This document shows, piece by piece, positions 19,560-28,931 of a stretch of DNA of 64,000 nucleotides. The stretch is from Rothia terrae. GTDB lineage: Bacteria > Actinomycetota > Actinomycetes > Actinomycetales > Micrococcaceae. The stretch covers positions 41,356 to 105,355 of the forward strand of contig NZ_JAAXPV010000010.1 of assembly GCF_012396615.1 (NCBI RefSeq), given 5' to 3'. The translations under genes were made by a program, and so were the position numbers. The number at the start of each line of letters is the position of its first letter. The first letter of the stretch is position 1. The notes beneath the pieces were generated by a model that saw only the letters and a list, made by a program, of their open reading frames with translations, was not told the origin of the DNA and did not search any database.

Positions 19560-22500
19560 GTGAGGGTGAGAAAAATTTCTAACGAATCGATGCACTTGGG
19601 GCAGACCTCTGATGCCGCTGAACAGAACGACGACGTTGAGAACACTGGTTTCAATGAGGAAAGCGCGGCAGGCCTAGAGAAATGGGCTGAGCAGATGGAC
19701 CTGTATACAGGTCCTGACGCCCTGCTTGATTTTAATCAGGTGGACTATGTCCATATTGATTTCACCCATGCCAATCCTTCAGGTATCGCGCAGCTGATGA
19801 TGGGACGTAAGACTCGTCTTTCAACTATTTTGCGCGATAAACAACAGCTCGAATCGGGTATGCGGGCTGCCCGAGGCTTGCGCGCTAAGATTTTTGAGCT
19901 TGAAACCGGGCACGGATTGGACGCCGGTTACTTTGTTGCTGGTACCGCGTCCTGGCTGTCGCACGATGTGCGCGAGCGAGGAATGGCGAGTGAAAAGCGC
20001 TTTATTGCGCCAATTTTGCTGGCTCCATTAGCCATTACTCCTCATGCCTCGAGTGATGATTTTGAGCTTCGTTTAGCGGGTTCAGCTAAGCTGAATCCGG
20101 CTCTAGTGCGCCAGTTGCGTAAGGAATACGGCATCGATTTAGGAACGATGGATGTTGCCGCTCTTGCCAACTCCATGTCGCGTCTTGATCCAGAGCCTGT
20201 GATTGATCGTATGCGCGCATCGACCGCATCTATACCGGGCATGATGATTGAAGCGAAGTATCTCGTCTCGACCTTCGCTGATCTGAAGGAAAGCATGGGG
20301 GAGCTACCCCATACCGCCCACACTAAGGTTGTGCGTGACTTAGCGCAACTGAAATCCGGTGTTGAGGGCTCAGGCAATATTGCCGAAGTCTCAACTACCC
20401 GTCCTCCGCTTGATGCGCGTAATCCCGAAGACGAGATGCTGGTGTTGGATGCCGACGCCGCTCAGCAAGAAATTATCGACCTCGCCTATGAGGGATATTC
20501 TCTGGCTGTCACCGCCGCACCCGGCACCGACTCTTTACGCACCGCGGTAAACCTATCCACCACGCTGATTGCACAGAACAAGTCTGTTTTGGTAGTGGGC
20601 GAGAAAAGCTCAACTCTGCGCGATTTTTCGTCCTTGCTCGCTAAAACCGGCGTGCAGGAACTTCAGTACGACCTGCTGGCTGATACCGAACCTGAAGAAC
20701 AGCGTCAGCAACTGATCCGCGGTATTGTACGCAACGAAAAAGCGATTACTCCTAACTACCGCGATGTTCAAGAAGAACTGGTTGAAACCCGCAATAAACT
20801 GGCCGGCCACATTAACGCACTGAAGTTTACGGAATCACGTTGGGGATGCTCACCGTTCGATGCGATGCAGACTCTTGCAGCGCTCACCGCACAGAACCCA
20901 GCACCTGCCTCTCACGTTCGTTTTGATCGTCCAGTCATGGATGCTCTCACCGAACGAGCACAGACCACCAAAGACCTGGTGCGTTTAGGCGAGCTAGCTG
21001 CTTTCAAGAAATCCACCCGTCAGTCACCGTGGCATAATGCCAAGCTCATTAGCGAAGAAGAAAGTTCGGTTGCACACGAACTCGTCAAGAGCCTTCAAAA
21101 ATCGCTGACGTCCATGAACGCAGCGATGAGCCGTATGGCCGCTGAAACCGGTATGCGCGAAGGCAACTGCCTCAACGAGTGGGAAGAACAGCTTAACCTG
21201 CTCACTCGCATCCGCGAAACGCTCAAGAGCTTTACCGGCGATATCTACGACCGGCCGGTGACCGATCTGATTGCCGCAACTGCAAGCGGTTCGTGGCGTC
21301 GAGAAAACGGCATCGACATGAGCACCATGCAGCGTTCTCGTTTGCGTAAAGCGGCTAAAGAGTACATTCGCAACGGCGTACATATCTCTAACGTGCACGA
21401 GGCTCTGACAGTCGTACAGTCCGAGCGAGAAGAATGGCTACAGTGGGCTACCAAGGGCCACAAACCCGTTCCACCAGCCAACCTTGACGAGTTGAAAAAC
21501 GAACTCGAGGTACTGCGTAACGAATTTTCCGGTCTTGCGCTGGTGCTTGAAGAGAGCCCATACGGCAACGACTTCTTCAACACTCCCGTGACTCAGATTG
21601 CGGACCGTCTAACTCAGCTAGCAGAAGATGAGTACTTGCTACACACTCTGCCTGAGCGCGACCGTCTGCTAGAGCGCCTACGCCAACAGGGCTTACACGA
21701 TCTCATTGAGGACTTGCACGAGCGTGAAGTTGAAGCTTCGAATGTTGCAGCCGAGCTCGAGCTCGCATGGTGGCAGACTGCACTTGAAATGATGCTGGCT
21801 TCACAAGAAATCGAGATCTTAGACGGCGATGCCCTGCGCGACCTCGAAGCAAGGTTCCGCCGCGCTGACTACCGCCACCTCGCGTCCGGAGGCGCCCGTC
21901 TGATGTCTCAGGCAGCTGCGCACTGGAAGCAGGCAATTTCAGAGAATTCTCACCAAGCCGCCTATCTGAAATCTCAGCTACGCGGCCACGAATTCAGTAT
22001 GAATGCAATGCTGTGCAACGCCGCCCATATCACTACTACCCTCTACCCGCTGTGGACCACCAGCCCCTTCGCGATCTCGCGTAAGCTACCGGTTGATATG
22101 CGTTTTGATGCGGTGATTTTGCTGGATGCGGACTCCACCCCGCTTGCTGCCAACCTGCCGGCGATTACTCGCGCTGATCAGGTCATCGCAATTGGCGACC
22201 CCGTCAGCGGTGTACCCGAGCCCTTCATGGTCTCGGCTATTGCTAACCCGGCAGTTCTAGAGAACGACGAAAAACTCGATTCAACCATCGAAGTATTAGC
22301 AAAGATTTTGCCCACACGCTCGTTGGCTGTTATCAACCGGGCTCTTGACCGTTCTGTATTCAATTACCTGAACGAGAACTTCTACAACAACCAGCTGAAG
22401 AACTACCCCTGGGGCGAAGAACTGACGGATAACGTCAGCGGCTTTAGCGTAGACCGCATTAGTTTAGAAGGACGCGTCAGCGATAACGCATCGCTAGATT

Positions 22501-23438
22501 CCCCTTCTTTGGAGGTTGAGCACGTGGGGTGGCGCGTTATTGAACACGCCATTAAACGACCGCAACAATCTCTTGCCGTTGTAGCAGCAAGTGTTCGACA
22601 TGCACAGCGTATCGCTGATTTTGTGCGCCGTGCTCTTGCCCAGTACCCGCAAGCGGCGGACTTTTTCAAACCCGGTAAAGAACCTTTCCGCGTGGTTGAT
22701 ATTAGCCGTGCAGACGGTATTGAGCGCGACGTTATTATGTTCTCTCTGGGAGTGGGGCACGCCCGCCATAAAGCACCCGTGCACCAGCTCGGGCAGCTCT
22801 CTGAACCCAACGGACGCAACCGTTTTGTACTGGCCATGACACGTGCTCGCCACGAGACGCGCATTATGACGTGCCTAGAACTTGACGATATGGATCCGGC
22901 GCTCATGCAGCACGGTGCACTGGATATGTATAAGCTGCTTCAGGAATACGAACGTCAGCAGGCTGTCGATACTGAAATGCAGCTCAACGCGCAGATCACC
23001 GATAAGCTACCCGCCAACGAATTTCTGCTCAATGGAGACATTGAAGCAACCGATATGGGCGACTGGTTGCTCAACGATCTTGTGCGAAGGCTCAAAGAAC
23101 GCGGAGCCACTGTGCACACCTCATATAACGGTGAAATCTCTTTGATTGCTACCGCCGACAGTGAGTCTCTCTCAGCTGGTGCTGTGCAGTCACCGCGTGC
23201 TCGTGCGACTTCCCAGAACCAGAAGACGCTTCGTCTGCCATTGGCGCTGTCTTCAGACGGTGCTGATAATTGGGCAGAGCTATCGGTACGCGAACGCACG
23301 CGTCTTCTGCCCGAGCGTTTGGGCAGAACAGGCTGGAACTACCTCACTCTGTGGACGATTGAGGTGTTCTCTGACCCCGAAGCGGTGGTAAACCGTATGA
23401 GCACCTACTTGGGAATCAGCGAGCCTGAGCATGTCTAA
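19560..23438 (+). CDS. Large degenerate SF1-helicase-like protein (DUF4011-type N-terminus)
   Basis: 1292 residues from GTG at 19560 (exact start uncertain; TTG and ATG codons follow). The N-terminus has the actinobacterial pattern WAEQMDLY...LLDF and DFTHANPSGIAQLMMGRKTRLS. At about residue 319, where SF1 helicases have a GPPGTGKT Walker A, the sequence is APGTDSLRT, without the catalytic Lys. The Walker B position near 850 reads FDAVILLDADS. The C-terminal helicase blocks remain recognisable: VVAASVRHAQRI, RADGIERDVIMFSLG and FVLAMTRARHETRI. ATP hydrolysis is doubtful; a DNA-related or structural role is possible. The next ORF overlaps its stop by 8 bases. Confidence 0.8.
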   Translation: MRVRKISNESMHLGQTSDAAEQNDDVENTGFNEESAAGLEKWAEQMDLYTGPDALLDFNQVDYVHIDFTHANPSGIAQLMMGRKTRLSTILRDKQQLESGMRAARGLRAKIFELETGHGLDAGYFVAGTASWLSHDVRERGMASEKRFIAPILLAPLAITPHASSDDFELRLAGSAKLNPALVRQLRKEYGIDLGTMDVAALANSMSRLDPEPVIDRMRASTASIPGMMIEAKYLVSTFADLKESMGELPHTAHTKVVRDLAQLKSGVEGSGNIAEVSTTRPPLDARNPEDEMLVLDADAAQQEIIDLAYEGYSLAVTAAPGTDSLRTAVNLSTTLIAQNKSVLVVGEKSSTLRDFSSLLAKTGVQELQYDLLADTEPEEQRQQLIRGIVRNEKAITPNYRDVQEELVETRNKLAGHINALKFTESRWGCSPFDAMQTLAALTAQNPAPASHVRFDRPVMDALTERAQTTKDLVRLGELAAFKKSTRQSPWHNAKLISEEESSVAHELVKSLQKSLTSMNAAMSRMAAETGMREGNCLNEWEEQLNLLTRIRETLKSFTGDIYDRPVTDLIAATASGSWRRENGIDMSTMQRSRLRKAAKEYIRNGVHISNVHEALTVVQSEREEWLQWATKGHKPVPPANLDELKNELEVLRNEFSGLALVLEESPYGNDFFNTPVTQIADRLTQLAEDEYLLHTLPERDRLLERLRQQGLHDLIEDLHEREVEASNVAAELELAWWQTALEMMLASQEIEILDGDALRDLEARFRRADYRHLASGGARLMSQAAAHWKQAISENSHQAAYLKSQLRGHEFSMNAMLCNAAHITTTLYPLWTTSPFAISRKLPVDMRFDAVILLDADSTPLAANLPAITRADQVIAIGDPVSGVPEPFMVSAIANPAVLENDEKLDSTIEVLAKILPTRSLAVINRALDRSVFNYLNENFYNNQLKNYPWGEELTDNVSGFSVDRISLEGRVSDNASLDSPSLEVEHVGWRVIEHAIKRPQQSLAVVAASVRHAQRIADFVRRALAQYPQAADFFKPGKEPFRVVDISRADGIERDVIMFSLGVGHARHKAPVHQLGQLSEPNGRNRFVLAMTRARHETRIMTCLELDDMDPALMQHGALDMYKLLQEYERQQAVDTEMQLNAQITDKLPANEFLLNGDIEATDMGDWLLNDLVRRLKERGATVHTSYNGEISLIATADSESLSAGAVQSPRARATSQNQKTLRLPLALSSDGADNWAELSVRERTRLLPERLGRTGWNYLTLWTIEVFSDPEAVVNRMSTYLGISEPEHV

Positions 23439-23649
23439 ATCGCAGGAACAAGCACCGTCGGTGGGTTACTCGGCGACTCCTCAGAAACGACGCGGCCCGC
23501 GTCGGGCAACAGGCGGAAGCTCCATTGGCGGACCCGAACCTCAGCTTGCCGGTCTCAGCGCCCCCGTTGAACCTGAGGAACGAGCTGAGAATAACTCCCG
23601 CGATGAGTGGATGAAAGAGCAACGACCACCGCATTACGGTGGTAACTAG
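23431..23649 (+). CDS. Small hydrophilic protein coupled to the helicase-like gene
   Basis: 72 residues, predicted disordered and rich in Pro, Arg, Gly and Glu (MSKSQEQAPSVGYSATPQKR near the start, MKEQRPPHYGGN at the end). It overlaps the preceding gene by 8 bases, which supports co-translation. The RPPHYG C-terminus seems typical of a short partner protein found after this helicase-like gene in related genera; that is recollection rather than a search result. Function unknown. Confidence 0.75.
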   Translation: MSKSQEQAPSVGYSATPQKRRGPRRATGGSSIGGPEPQLAGLSAPVEPEERAENNSRDEWMKEQRPPHYGGN

Positions 23650-23662
23650 TAGACCAACTTAA

Positions 23663-23700
23663 AAAGCGGTGGACGCATCTTTTGATGCGCCCACCGCTTT
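23663..23700. terminator. Bidirectional terminator
   Basis: AAAGCGGTGG (23663-23672) pairs with CCACCGCTTT (23691-23700), continued inside by CGCATC/GATGCG. It lies between convergent genes and can serve both. Confidence 0.85.
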
Positions 23701-23720
23701 GAGATAACGAGTGTAACTTT

Positions 23721-23897
23721 TTACTTATCGTTGGAGTAAAAACCTGAGCCTTTAAAGACGACTCCCACGTTGCCGAACTTCTTACGAAGCTGATCTTCGC
23801 CGCAGCTGGGGCAAGTTTTCAGTGGTGCATCTGAGAACGACTGGTGTTCTTCAAAAGCATGTCCGCAGTTCTTACACTGGTAAGCATAAACTGGCAT
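23721..23897 (-). CDS. FmdB family zinc-ribbon protein
   Basis: 58 residues, MPVYAYQCKNCGHAFEEHQ at the start. Two CxxC knuckles (CKNC and CPSC) form the zinc ribbon typical of the FmdB/putative regulatory protein family. The C-terminus is KGSGFYSNDK. AAGGAA lies about 6 bases before the ATG at 23897. Role unknown; the family is widespread, often next to the formyl-THF cyclo-ligase as here. The spacing to that gene (77 bases) allows co-transcription. Confidence 0.9.
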   Translation of the reverse strand: MPVYAYQCKNCGHAFEEHQSFSDAPLKTCPSCGEDQLRKKFGNVGVVFKGSGFYSNDK

Positions 23898-23974
23898 GGG
23901 TATTCCTTAGACGTCTGTGCTGATAATCTGCACACCATACTACCGCGAAAAATAAGACGGTTATGCCATGCTTT

Positions 23975-24577
23975 CTAGGAGCGTAGTCGACGAGGTCCGC
24001 TGGGCGTAAGAACAGCAGGTGTTATGAAATCATGCTCCTCGTAGGGCAGTCCGTCGAGCAAGTCTTCATCGAAAATAACGGTGTAGGTGCTTTGAAGATG
24101 TTGTTCTGTCATCGCAGCGCAGAGCGTATCGTAAAAGCCGCCTCCCTGGCCCAGTCGATGGCCTTCGACATCGACTGCCAAGGCGGGCATGAGCCTGATA
24201 TCAGCGTCCAAGAAAATCTCGGAACCATATTCTTCGCCTACCGGCTCATCAATTCCTAGAACATTGTGGACGCTCGGCGCATCCGGAACCCAACGCACCC
24301 AGGCAAGTTGTCGCGACAGTTTTACCACGGGTACAAAAATATTAATTTTGCGATTTATAAGGTTCAAAAGAATCTTTTCAATGGGCGGCTCGTGTACCAA
24401 AGGCAAAAAAGCTACTACCGCATCTCCTTCTTTTAGGAAGGAGAATAAATCCTTTGAGTTTTTCTCAAATTCTTGGGCAAGAAAAGAGCGGTAATCAGGA
24501 TTAGACCGTAATTGACTGCGGCGTCTACGGATAGAAGCCCGAAGGAAAGCTTTATGGCTCTTTATACCTAGCATCAT
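23975..24577 (-). CDS. 5-formyltetrahydrofolate cyclo-ligase
   Basis: 200 residues, normal for the family. The N-terminal basic segment (KAFLRASIRRRRSQL) binds ATP phosphates, and the signature LGQGGGFYDTL is the P-loop-like motif GxGGGYYD. The enzyme converts 5-formyl-THF to 5,10-methenyl-THF with ATP and returns stored folate to the one-carbon pool. The start is an ATG-ATG pair; either may be used. Upstream, 24578-24876 is AT-rich with no gene seen and must hold the divergent promoters for this gene and galU. Confidence 0.93.
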   Translation of the reverse strand: MMLGIKSHKAFLRASIRRRRSQLRSNPDYRSFLAQEFEKNSKDLFSFLKEGDAVVAFLPLVHEPPIEKILLNLINRKINIFVPVVKLSRQLAWVRWVPDAPSVHNVLGIDEPVGEEYGSEIFLDADIRLMPALAVDVEGHRLGQGGGFYDTLCAAMTEQHLQSTYTVIFDEDLLDGLPYEEHDFITPAVLTPSGPRRLRS

Positions 24578-24876
24578 TGTTTTTCTGCGTCCTTGTCATG
24601 TATTGCAACTACAAAACATCTCTGTTTCACCCGGCACTCGTACACCGCCGGCAAGCGAATACTGCTGTAAAGGCTCGGTGGTTGCCCCGACCTCTATGAA
24701 TAAAACACATCACACGTAAATCAGAGTATGAAATGAATATTTATGAATTTGTTTTGGCGTAGGGGCTGTTTAGTCTACAAGTGCGACGAAAAAGGGGGTA
24801 TTTAGCGTCCGTAATTTGCTGAACATTACTTACTAATAAGCAGGTTTGCTCTATTTTATCGGCTATTGTTGACTCT

Positions 24877-25785
24877 ATGACTGATACTAATTCACCTCGT
24901 CCTGTTACCAAGGCAGTAATTCCTGCAGCTGGTTTGGGCACCCGTTTTCTTCCTGCTACCAAGGCTACTCCCAAGGAAATGCTGCCGGTAGTTGACCGTC
25001 CTGCAATTCAGTATGTTGTTGAAGAGGCTGTTTCAGCAGGTCTGAACGACGTTCTGATGATTACTGGTCGTAACAAGCGCGCTCTTGAAGATCATTTTGA
25101 CCGCGTTCCCACTCTTGAGGACTCCCTCGAAGAGCAGGGCAAAGACAAGCTTCTCAAGTCTGTTTTGGACACCAACGATATGGGCGAAATTCACTACGTT
25201 CGCCAGGGCGACCCTAAGGGTCTGGGTCACGCGGTGCTACGCGCTAAGATTCACGTTGGTAACGAGCCTTTCGCTGTGTTGCTCGGTGACGACCTCATTG
25301 ACGAAAAGGATGACCTTTTGTCAGAGATGGTGCGCGTGCAGCAGAAGACCGGCGGCTCCGTTATTGCGTTGATGGAGGTTCCTGAAAGCCAGATTTCAGC
25401 ATACGGCTGTGCAGCGATTGAAACGGTTGACGGTGAAGATTTCTTCAAGGTTTCTGAGCTTGTTGAAAAGCCCGCAGTTGAAGAGGCGCCTTCAAACTAC
25501 GCGGTGATTGGACGCTACGTTCTCTCACCTAAGGTATTCGAGGTTCTTGAGAACACTGCGCCCGGTCGCGGCAATGAAATTCAGCTGACCGACGCACTGC
25601 AGACTCTTGCTAAGGGTAATGAGGAAGGCGACGGCGTATACGGCGTTGTCTTCAAGGGTCGTCGTTTCGATACCGGCGATAAGCTCAGCTACCTAAAGGC
25701 TAACGTTATTCTCGCTGCTGAGCGTGATGACCTCGGTTCAGAACTGCGTTCATGGATCAAGGAATTCGCATCAGAGCTCGACTAA
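24877..25785 (+). CDS. galU: UTP-glucose-1-phosphate uridylyltransferase
   Basis: 302 residues. The nucleotidyltransferase N-terminus reads VIPAAGLGTRFLPATKATPKEM, followed by DRPAIQYVVEEA and, further on, LGDDLID. It makes UDP-glucose from UTP and glucose-1-phosphate for cell-surface glycans and trehalose or glycogen metabolism. The C-terminal segment RFDTGDKLSYLKA matches the family. It ends at a strong hairpin and appears monocistronic. Confidence 0.97.
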   Translation: MTDTNSPRPVTKAVIPAAGLGTRFLPATKATPKEMLPVVDRPAIQYVVEEAVSAGLNDVLMITGRNKRALEDHFDRVPTLEDSLEEQGKDKLLKSVLDTNDMGEIHYVRQGDPKGLGHAVLRAKIHVGNEPFAVLLGDDLIDEKDDLLSEMVRVQQKTGGSVIALMEVPESQISAYGCAAIETVDGEDFFKVSELVEKPAVEEAPSNYAVIGRYVLSPKVFEVLENTAPGRGNEIQLTDALQTLAKGNEEGDGVYGVVFKGRRFDTGDKLSYLKANVILAAERDDLGSELRSWIKEFASELD

Positions 25786-25803
25786 TAGCTTAATAATTTA
25801 TCT

Positions 25804-25840
25804 AAAAGTGAGACAGAAAATATTTTCTGTCTCACTTTTT
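25804..25840 (+). terminator. galU terminator
   Basis: AAAAGTGAGACAGAA pairs with TTCTGTCTCACTTTT around a short loop at about 25819-25823, with a built-in T-tract. Confidence 0.88.
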
Positions 25841-25933
25841 GCTTTTAATGAGTGACACTGTTGTAATTTAGATAGACTAAATTTTTGTAAGTGTGGGCTT
25901 GACGCTGTTTTTCAGTAGACTGGGGTGGATTGT

Positions 25934-26806
25934 ATGGCTTGGGGTTGGCTGGGCGCATCTAGTTTTTTGCTGGTTATTGCCGCAGTTGTGACCTATATAG
26001 CCATGATCCGTCTCAACCGCTCGCGATTTGAACCCATTGGTGCTGAAAAGATGGCATGTGATGTTCTGGCGCAAGAGGCACGCTCGTCCGAAAGCACGGA
26101 TATTGATTCATCATTCAGCAACGATGAACGTGGACCTTCTCGAAGTGGGCGTCTAGCTATTTTCGGTGCGGGTTCTCTTTCACTGGTGCTCGGTCTGCTC
26201 TTTGTGGCGGTTGCTGCTTTCACCAATGTTTCTTGGTCTGTGCCCGTGTGTTTTGTACTTGTAGGTTTTGGGTCTCTTGCCTTGCTACGTTTTTGGGCAG
26301 TGCGAGATCAACGTGCTCAGCAAGAGCGTTCAGTAGCTTATTCGGCAGGTATTCCTAGCGACCATGAATCGGGTGAAACCGTAAAACGCCAGGACGCGTC
26401 GACTCACTCTGAAAACCCGGTTTCGGATGCGCATTCGGCAGGTGCCCGCGTCGTGAAAGCAAAGCCTGTTGCTGCGTCCGTCAAGTCGCTACGATACGCT
26501 CGCACGCACCGAGATTTTGATCGCTACGAAAATAAAGCTAATGACCTTCAGCGCACAGCGACGCCCCAGCGCAAGGTCGCTACATCTTCAACGATTGACC
26601 ACCGCGCCTTGCAGGTTGAAGATAACTCCTGGGCACCGGTGCAGGTACCGCGTCCGCTCTATCTAGATGCTGAAGAGCGCTTTCAACACATCGAACTGAT
26701 GGAACTGCCAGAAGAGCCTTATGCTCGCTCCAAGACGCTCAAAGAAGCCGCATCGGGTAGCGTCCGCATTGACCTTGACGATGTACTGAACCGTCGACGC
26801 GCCTAA
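25934..26806 (+). CDS. Hypothetical membrane protein with long polar C-terminus
   Basis: 290 residues from the ATG at 25934, 5 bases after GGGGTGG (an in-frame GTG at 25925 is possible). One transmembrane span lies at about residues 4-25 and two hydrophobic stretches at about 75-120. A hydrophilic region of about 170 residues follows, rich in Arg, Ser and Glu, probably cytosolic and partly disordered, with an acidic-basic end (RIDLDDVLNRRRA). No family was recognised. It sits alone between two terminators. Confidence 0.7.
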   Translation: MAWGWLGASSFLLVIAAVVTYIAMIRLNRSRFEPIGAEKMACDVLAQEARSSESTDIDSSFSNDERGPSRSGRLAIFGAGSLSLVLGLLFVAVAAFTNVSWSVPVCFVLVGFGSLALLRFWAVRDQRAQQERSVAYSAGIPSDHESGETVKRQDASTHSENPVSDAHSAGARVVKAKPVAASVKSLRYARTHRDFDRYENKANDLQRTATPQRKVATSSTIDHRALQVEDNSWAPVQVPRPLYLDAEERFQHIELMELPEEPYARSKTLKEAASGSVRIDLDDVLNRRRA

Positions 26807-26820
26807 GATACAGTCGTTTG

Positions 26821-26854
26821 CGCCCTCCCTCGCCGAGAACGGTGAGAGAGGGCG
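26821..26854 (+). terminator. Hairpin terminator
   Basis: CGCCCTC and CTCGCCG on the left pair with CGGTGAG and GAGGGCG on the right around GAGAA. It is a strong stem with only a weak T-tract. Confidence 0.6.
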
Positions 26855-26962
26855 TTACGTCTTAAAGATGCGACTGCTGAGAACGATGGGTATTTGTTAT
26901 CTTTGAAAGTGGACAAACGCACAAATGATGCGCTGATTATGAGCCAGACTAAGGGGATATCA

Positions 26963-28576
26963 ATGCCTGCTCATCACCTAGAAATTGAACGCAAATACGA
27001 GAGTCCCGATGGGGCAGAGCTGACTATTGATTTCTCATCGCTCAAGGGCTTCTCAATTCAGTCGCCGGTGACCGAAGAGATGGACGCCGCATACATGGAT
27101 ACCGCCAACCGTGACTTGTCTTCGGCGCGGGTAGCGTTGCGCCGTCGGCTGGGCGGTTACGACGAAGGCTGGCACATTAAATTCAATGGGCATAATGGCG
27201 GGCGTCACGAAGTAACTTTTGAACTGCTGAAAAACCGCGAAAAAATGCCCGCTGCCGTTGAACACATTCTGCAAGGTGTAACAGCGGGGCAACCCTTACA
27301 AGAAGTTGTCTCTCTCAAAACAACGCGTATTCGAACCGTTGTCACCGACGGGGCGCAGCATCAGATTCTTGAAATCTGTGATGACACCGTACAGGCCTTT
27401 GACTTCACCACTCAGGTAGAGCGTTCATGGCATGAGTGGGAAGTTGAACTTATTGACCCGGGACACGAGAAAGCTGATGAAGCCTTCAGCGCAGTGGATG
27501 CGATCATCACCGAAGCCGGAGCCCAAGAATCTCAGTCAATCGCTAAAATTGCCCGCGCTATGGGGCAGGATGTTGCCTTCGAACAGCGACGCGGCGCACT
27601 CACAGAAGCCCCTGAAGGCACTGCCGAAGACGACCAGCATCAGTGGCGTCCCGCTCAAACCGTCGAGTATCGTGTGCGGTCAGGCCTTGACCATCTGGTC
27701 TCCGATTTAGCAATAAGCGATCTGAAAGTCAGAGCAGAGATTGACGATGCTACCCAGCAGCTGCGCGTCAGCGCCCGCAAGCTTGCAGGTTTTATCGAAC
27801 TCGCAGTGCTGCCTTTTGTGAGCGATGAGCAGGCAGAAATTGAGCTCAACGAGGTGATTACAGAACTCAGCGAGCTCGCAGCTGATACCGCTAGCGTCCG
27901 TGAGCTGGTAGCGGTGCGTCGTTTTATGGCCGGGCACAATGACTACGGTGTTATCTCGCAGTCTGCCGAAAACGAGTTAGAAGCTATGATTCAAAAAGAC
28001 GAAGAGGCAAGCCATCGCGCTGTTCGCCGCCGTCTGGATTCAGCAGAATACATCGAGCTGGTTCTTTTCTTGCGCTCGCTAGTGTTGCACGTGCAAGACC
28101 ACATTGAACTGCCGCGTGAGGAAAAAGAGTTTCTGAGCGCGGTTGCGCAGCACGGACGGTCGATGCTGAAAATGCATCTGAAAGACTCAAAGGCGCTGTG
28201 GAAGGCAAAACGCGCTGACTTTATTGATGTACCCGAGTGCGAAAATACGTTGCGCATGATTGCCCTGGACGCTAAAAGTGTGGCGTACGCACTGGGCACC
28301 TGCCGTAGCGCCGGGCTTAAACTTCCTAAGAAAATCAAGCGTTTAGCTAAGCTGACGGATCAGCTGCAAGAAGGATTGATTGAGCAACGGCAGCTTCAGG
28401 AAATTCATCAGTGGCTGGATGCTGCCACCCGTAAAGTGGGGCGTGCAGGTAGCGACCGTTTAGCGGTGGGGTACTTGCTAGGTATTGCAGAACAGAAGCG
28501 CTATACCGTTGCCTATGAGGCTCACAGCTATGTGCCCGACCAGCTACAGAAAATTAAGGACAACAAGATTAAATAA
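26963..28576 (+). CDS. CYTH and CHAD domain protein (polyphosphate-associated)
   Basis: 537 residues from the ATG at 26963, 6 bases after AGGGG; the frame is open further upstream but without a better start. An N-terminal CYTH/triphosphate-tunnel domain (about 1-200) opens with HLEIERKYE, the ExExK signature. The C-terminal CHAD domain (about 245-530) is an all-helical bundle with conserved His/Arg/Lys residues (RVSARKLAGF, VRRFMAGHNDYG). CYTH binds or cleaves triphosphates and CHAD binds polyphosphate. The pair probably acts on inorganic polyphosphate or tripolyphosphate. Monocistronic, ended by the hairpin at 28640. Confidence 0.92.
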   Translation: MPAHHLEIERKYESPDGAELTIDFSSLKGFSIQSPVTEEMDAAYMDTANRDLSSARVALRRRLGGYDEGWHIKFNGHNGGRHEVTFELLKNREKMPAAVEHILQGVTAGQPLQEVVSLKTTRIRTVVTDGAQHQILEICDDTVQAFDFTTQVERSWHEWEVELIDPGHEKADEAFSAVDAIITEAGAQESQSIAKIARAMGQDVAFEQRRGALTEAPEGTAEDDQHQWRPAQTVEYRVRSGLDHLVSDLAISDLKVRAEIDDATQQLRVSARKLAGFIELAVLPFVSDEQAEIELNEVITELSELAADTASVRELVAVRRFMAGHNDYGVISQSAENELEAMIQKDEEASHRAVRRRLDSAEYIELVLFLRSLVLHVQDHIELPREEKEFLSAVAQHGRSMLKMHLKDSKALWKAKRADFIDVPECENTLRMIALDAKSVAYALGTCRSAGLKLPKKIKRLAKLTDQLQEGLIEQRQLQEIHQWLDAATRKVGRAGSDRLAVGYLLGIAEQKRYTVAYEAHSYVPDQLQKIKDNKIK

Positions 28577-28639
28577 AGCGTTCGTTCTGTGTAGCACGTC
28601 TCATACTGGGGTGCTGAGAGATAGAACCTGAATAAAAGT

Positions 28640-28675
28640 TAGGGGCTGGATCATCTTGAGATGATCCAGCCCCTA
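28640..28675. terminator. Perfect 17-base inverted repeat after the CYTH-CHAD gene
   Basis: The arms at 28640-28656 and 28659-28675 are exact complements with almost no loop (TAGGGGCTGGATCATCT and complement). There is no clear T-tract on either side, so it may be a terminator with weak tail or another palindromic element. Confidence 0.6.
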
Positions 28676-28821
28676 GCATCACACACAGGAAGAAAAGTCT
28701 TCACACCAAGTTTCGGGACTTCCCACAAGCCCTGAAGTATTTGGTAATAAAAATATAACCTAATTATTGGTGCGATTTCTACCCTCTTTCTCAAAAAATT
28801 TTGAAAAACCTTCCCCAGAAC

Positions 28822-28840
28822 TTAGGTTTGCCTTAATAAG
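28822..28840 (+). promoter_or_regulatory. Possible DtxR/IdeR-type iron box
   Basis: TTAGGTTTGCCTTAATAAG matches the consensus TTAGGTTAGCCTAACCTAA at about 13 of 19 positions, all strong in the left half and centre. It lies about 90 bases before a DedA-like gene in an AT-rich spacer without ORFs (28676-28931). It may be a chance match. Confidence 0.3.
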
Positions 28841-28931
28841 TAACTGAACGGTGCGGAAAATCAGCGGAATTTCGGTGCTTTATGGCACAGTCGACCCGCA
28901 CTTTCACTCACCCTGAGTAAACTAAAGGGCG

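Noticed and set aside
22403..22906. 167-codon minus-strand frame inside the helicase-like gene
   Set aside because: Antisense shadow; the plus-strand frame carries conserved helicase blocks at this position.
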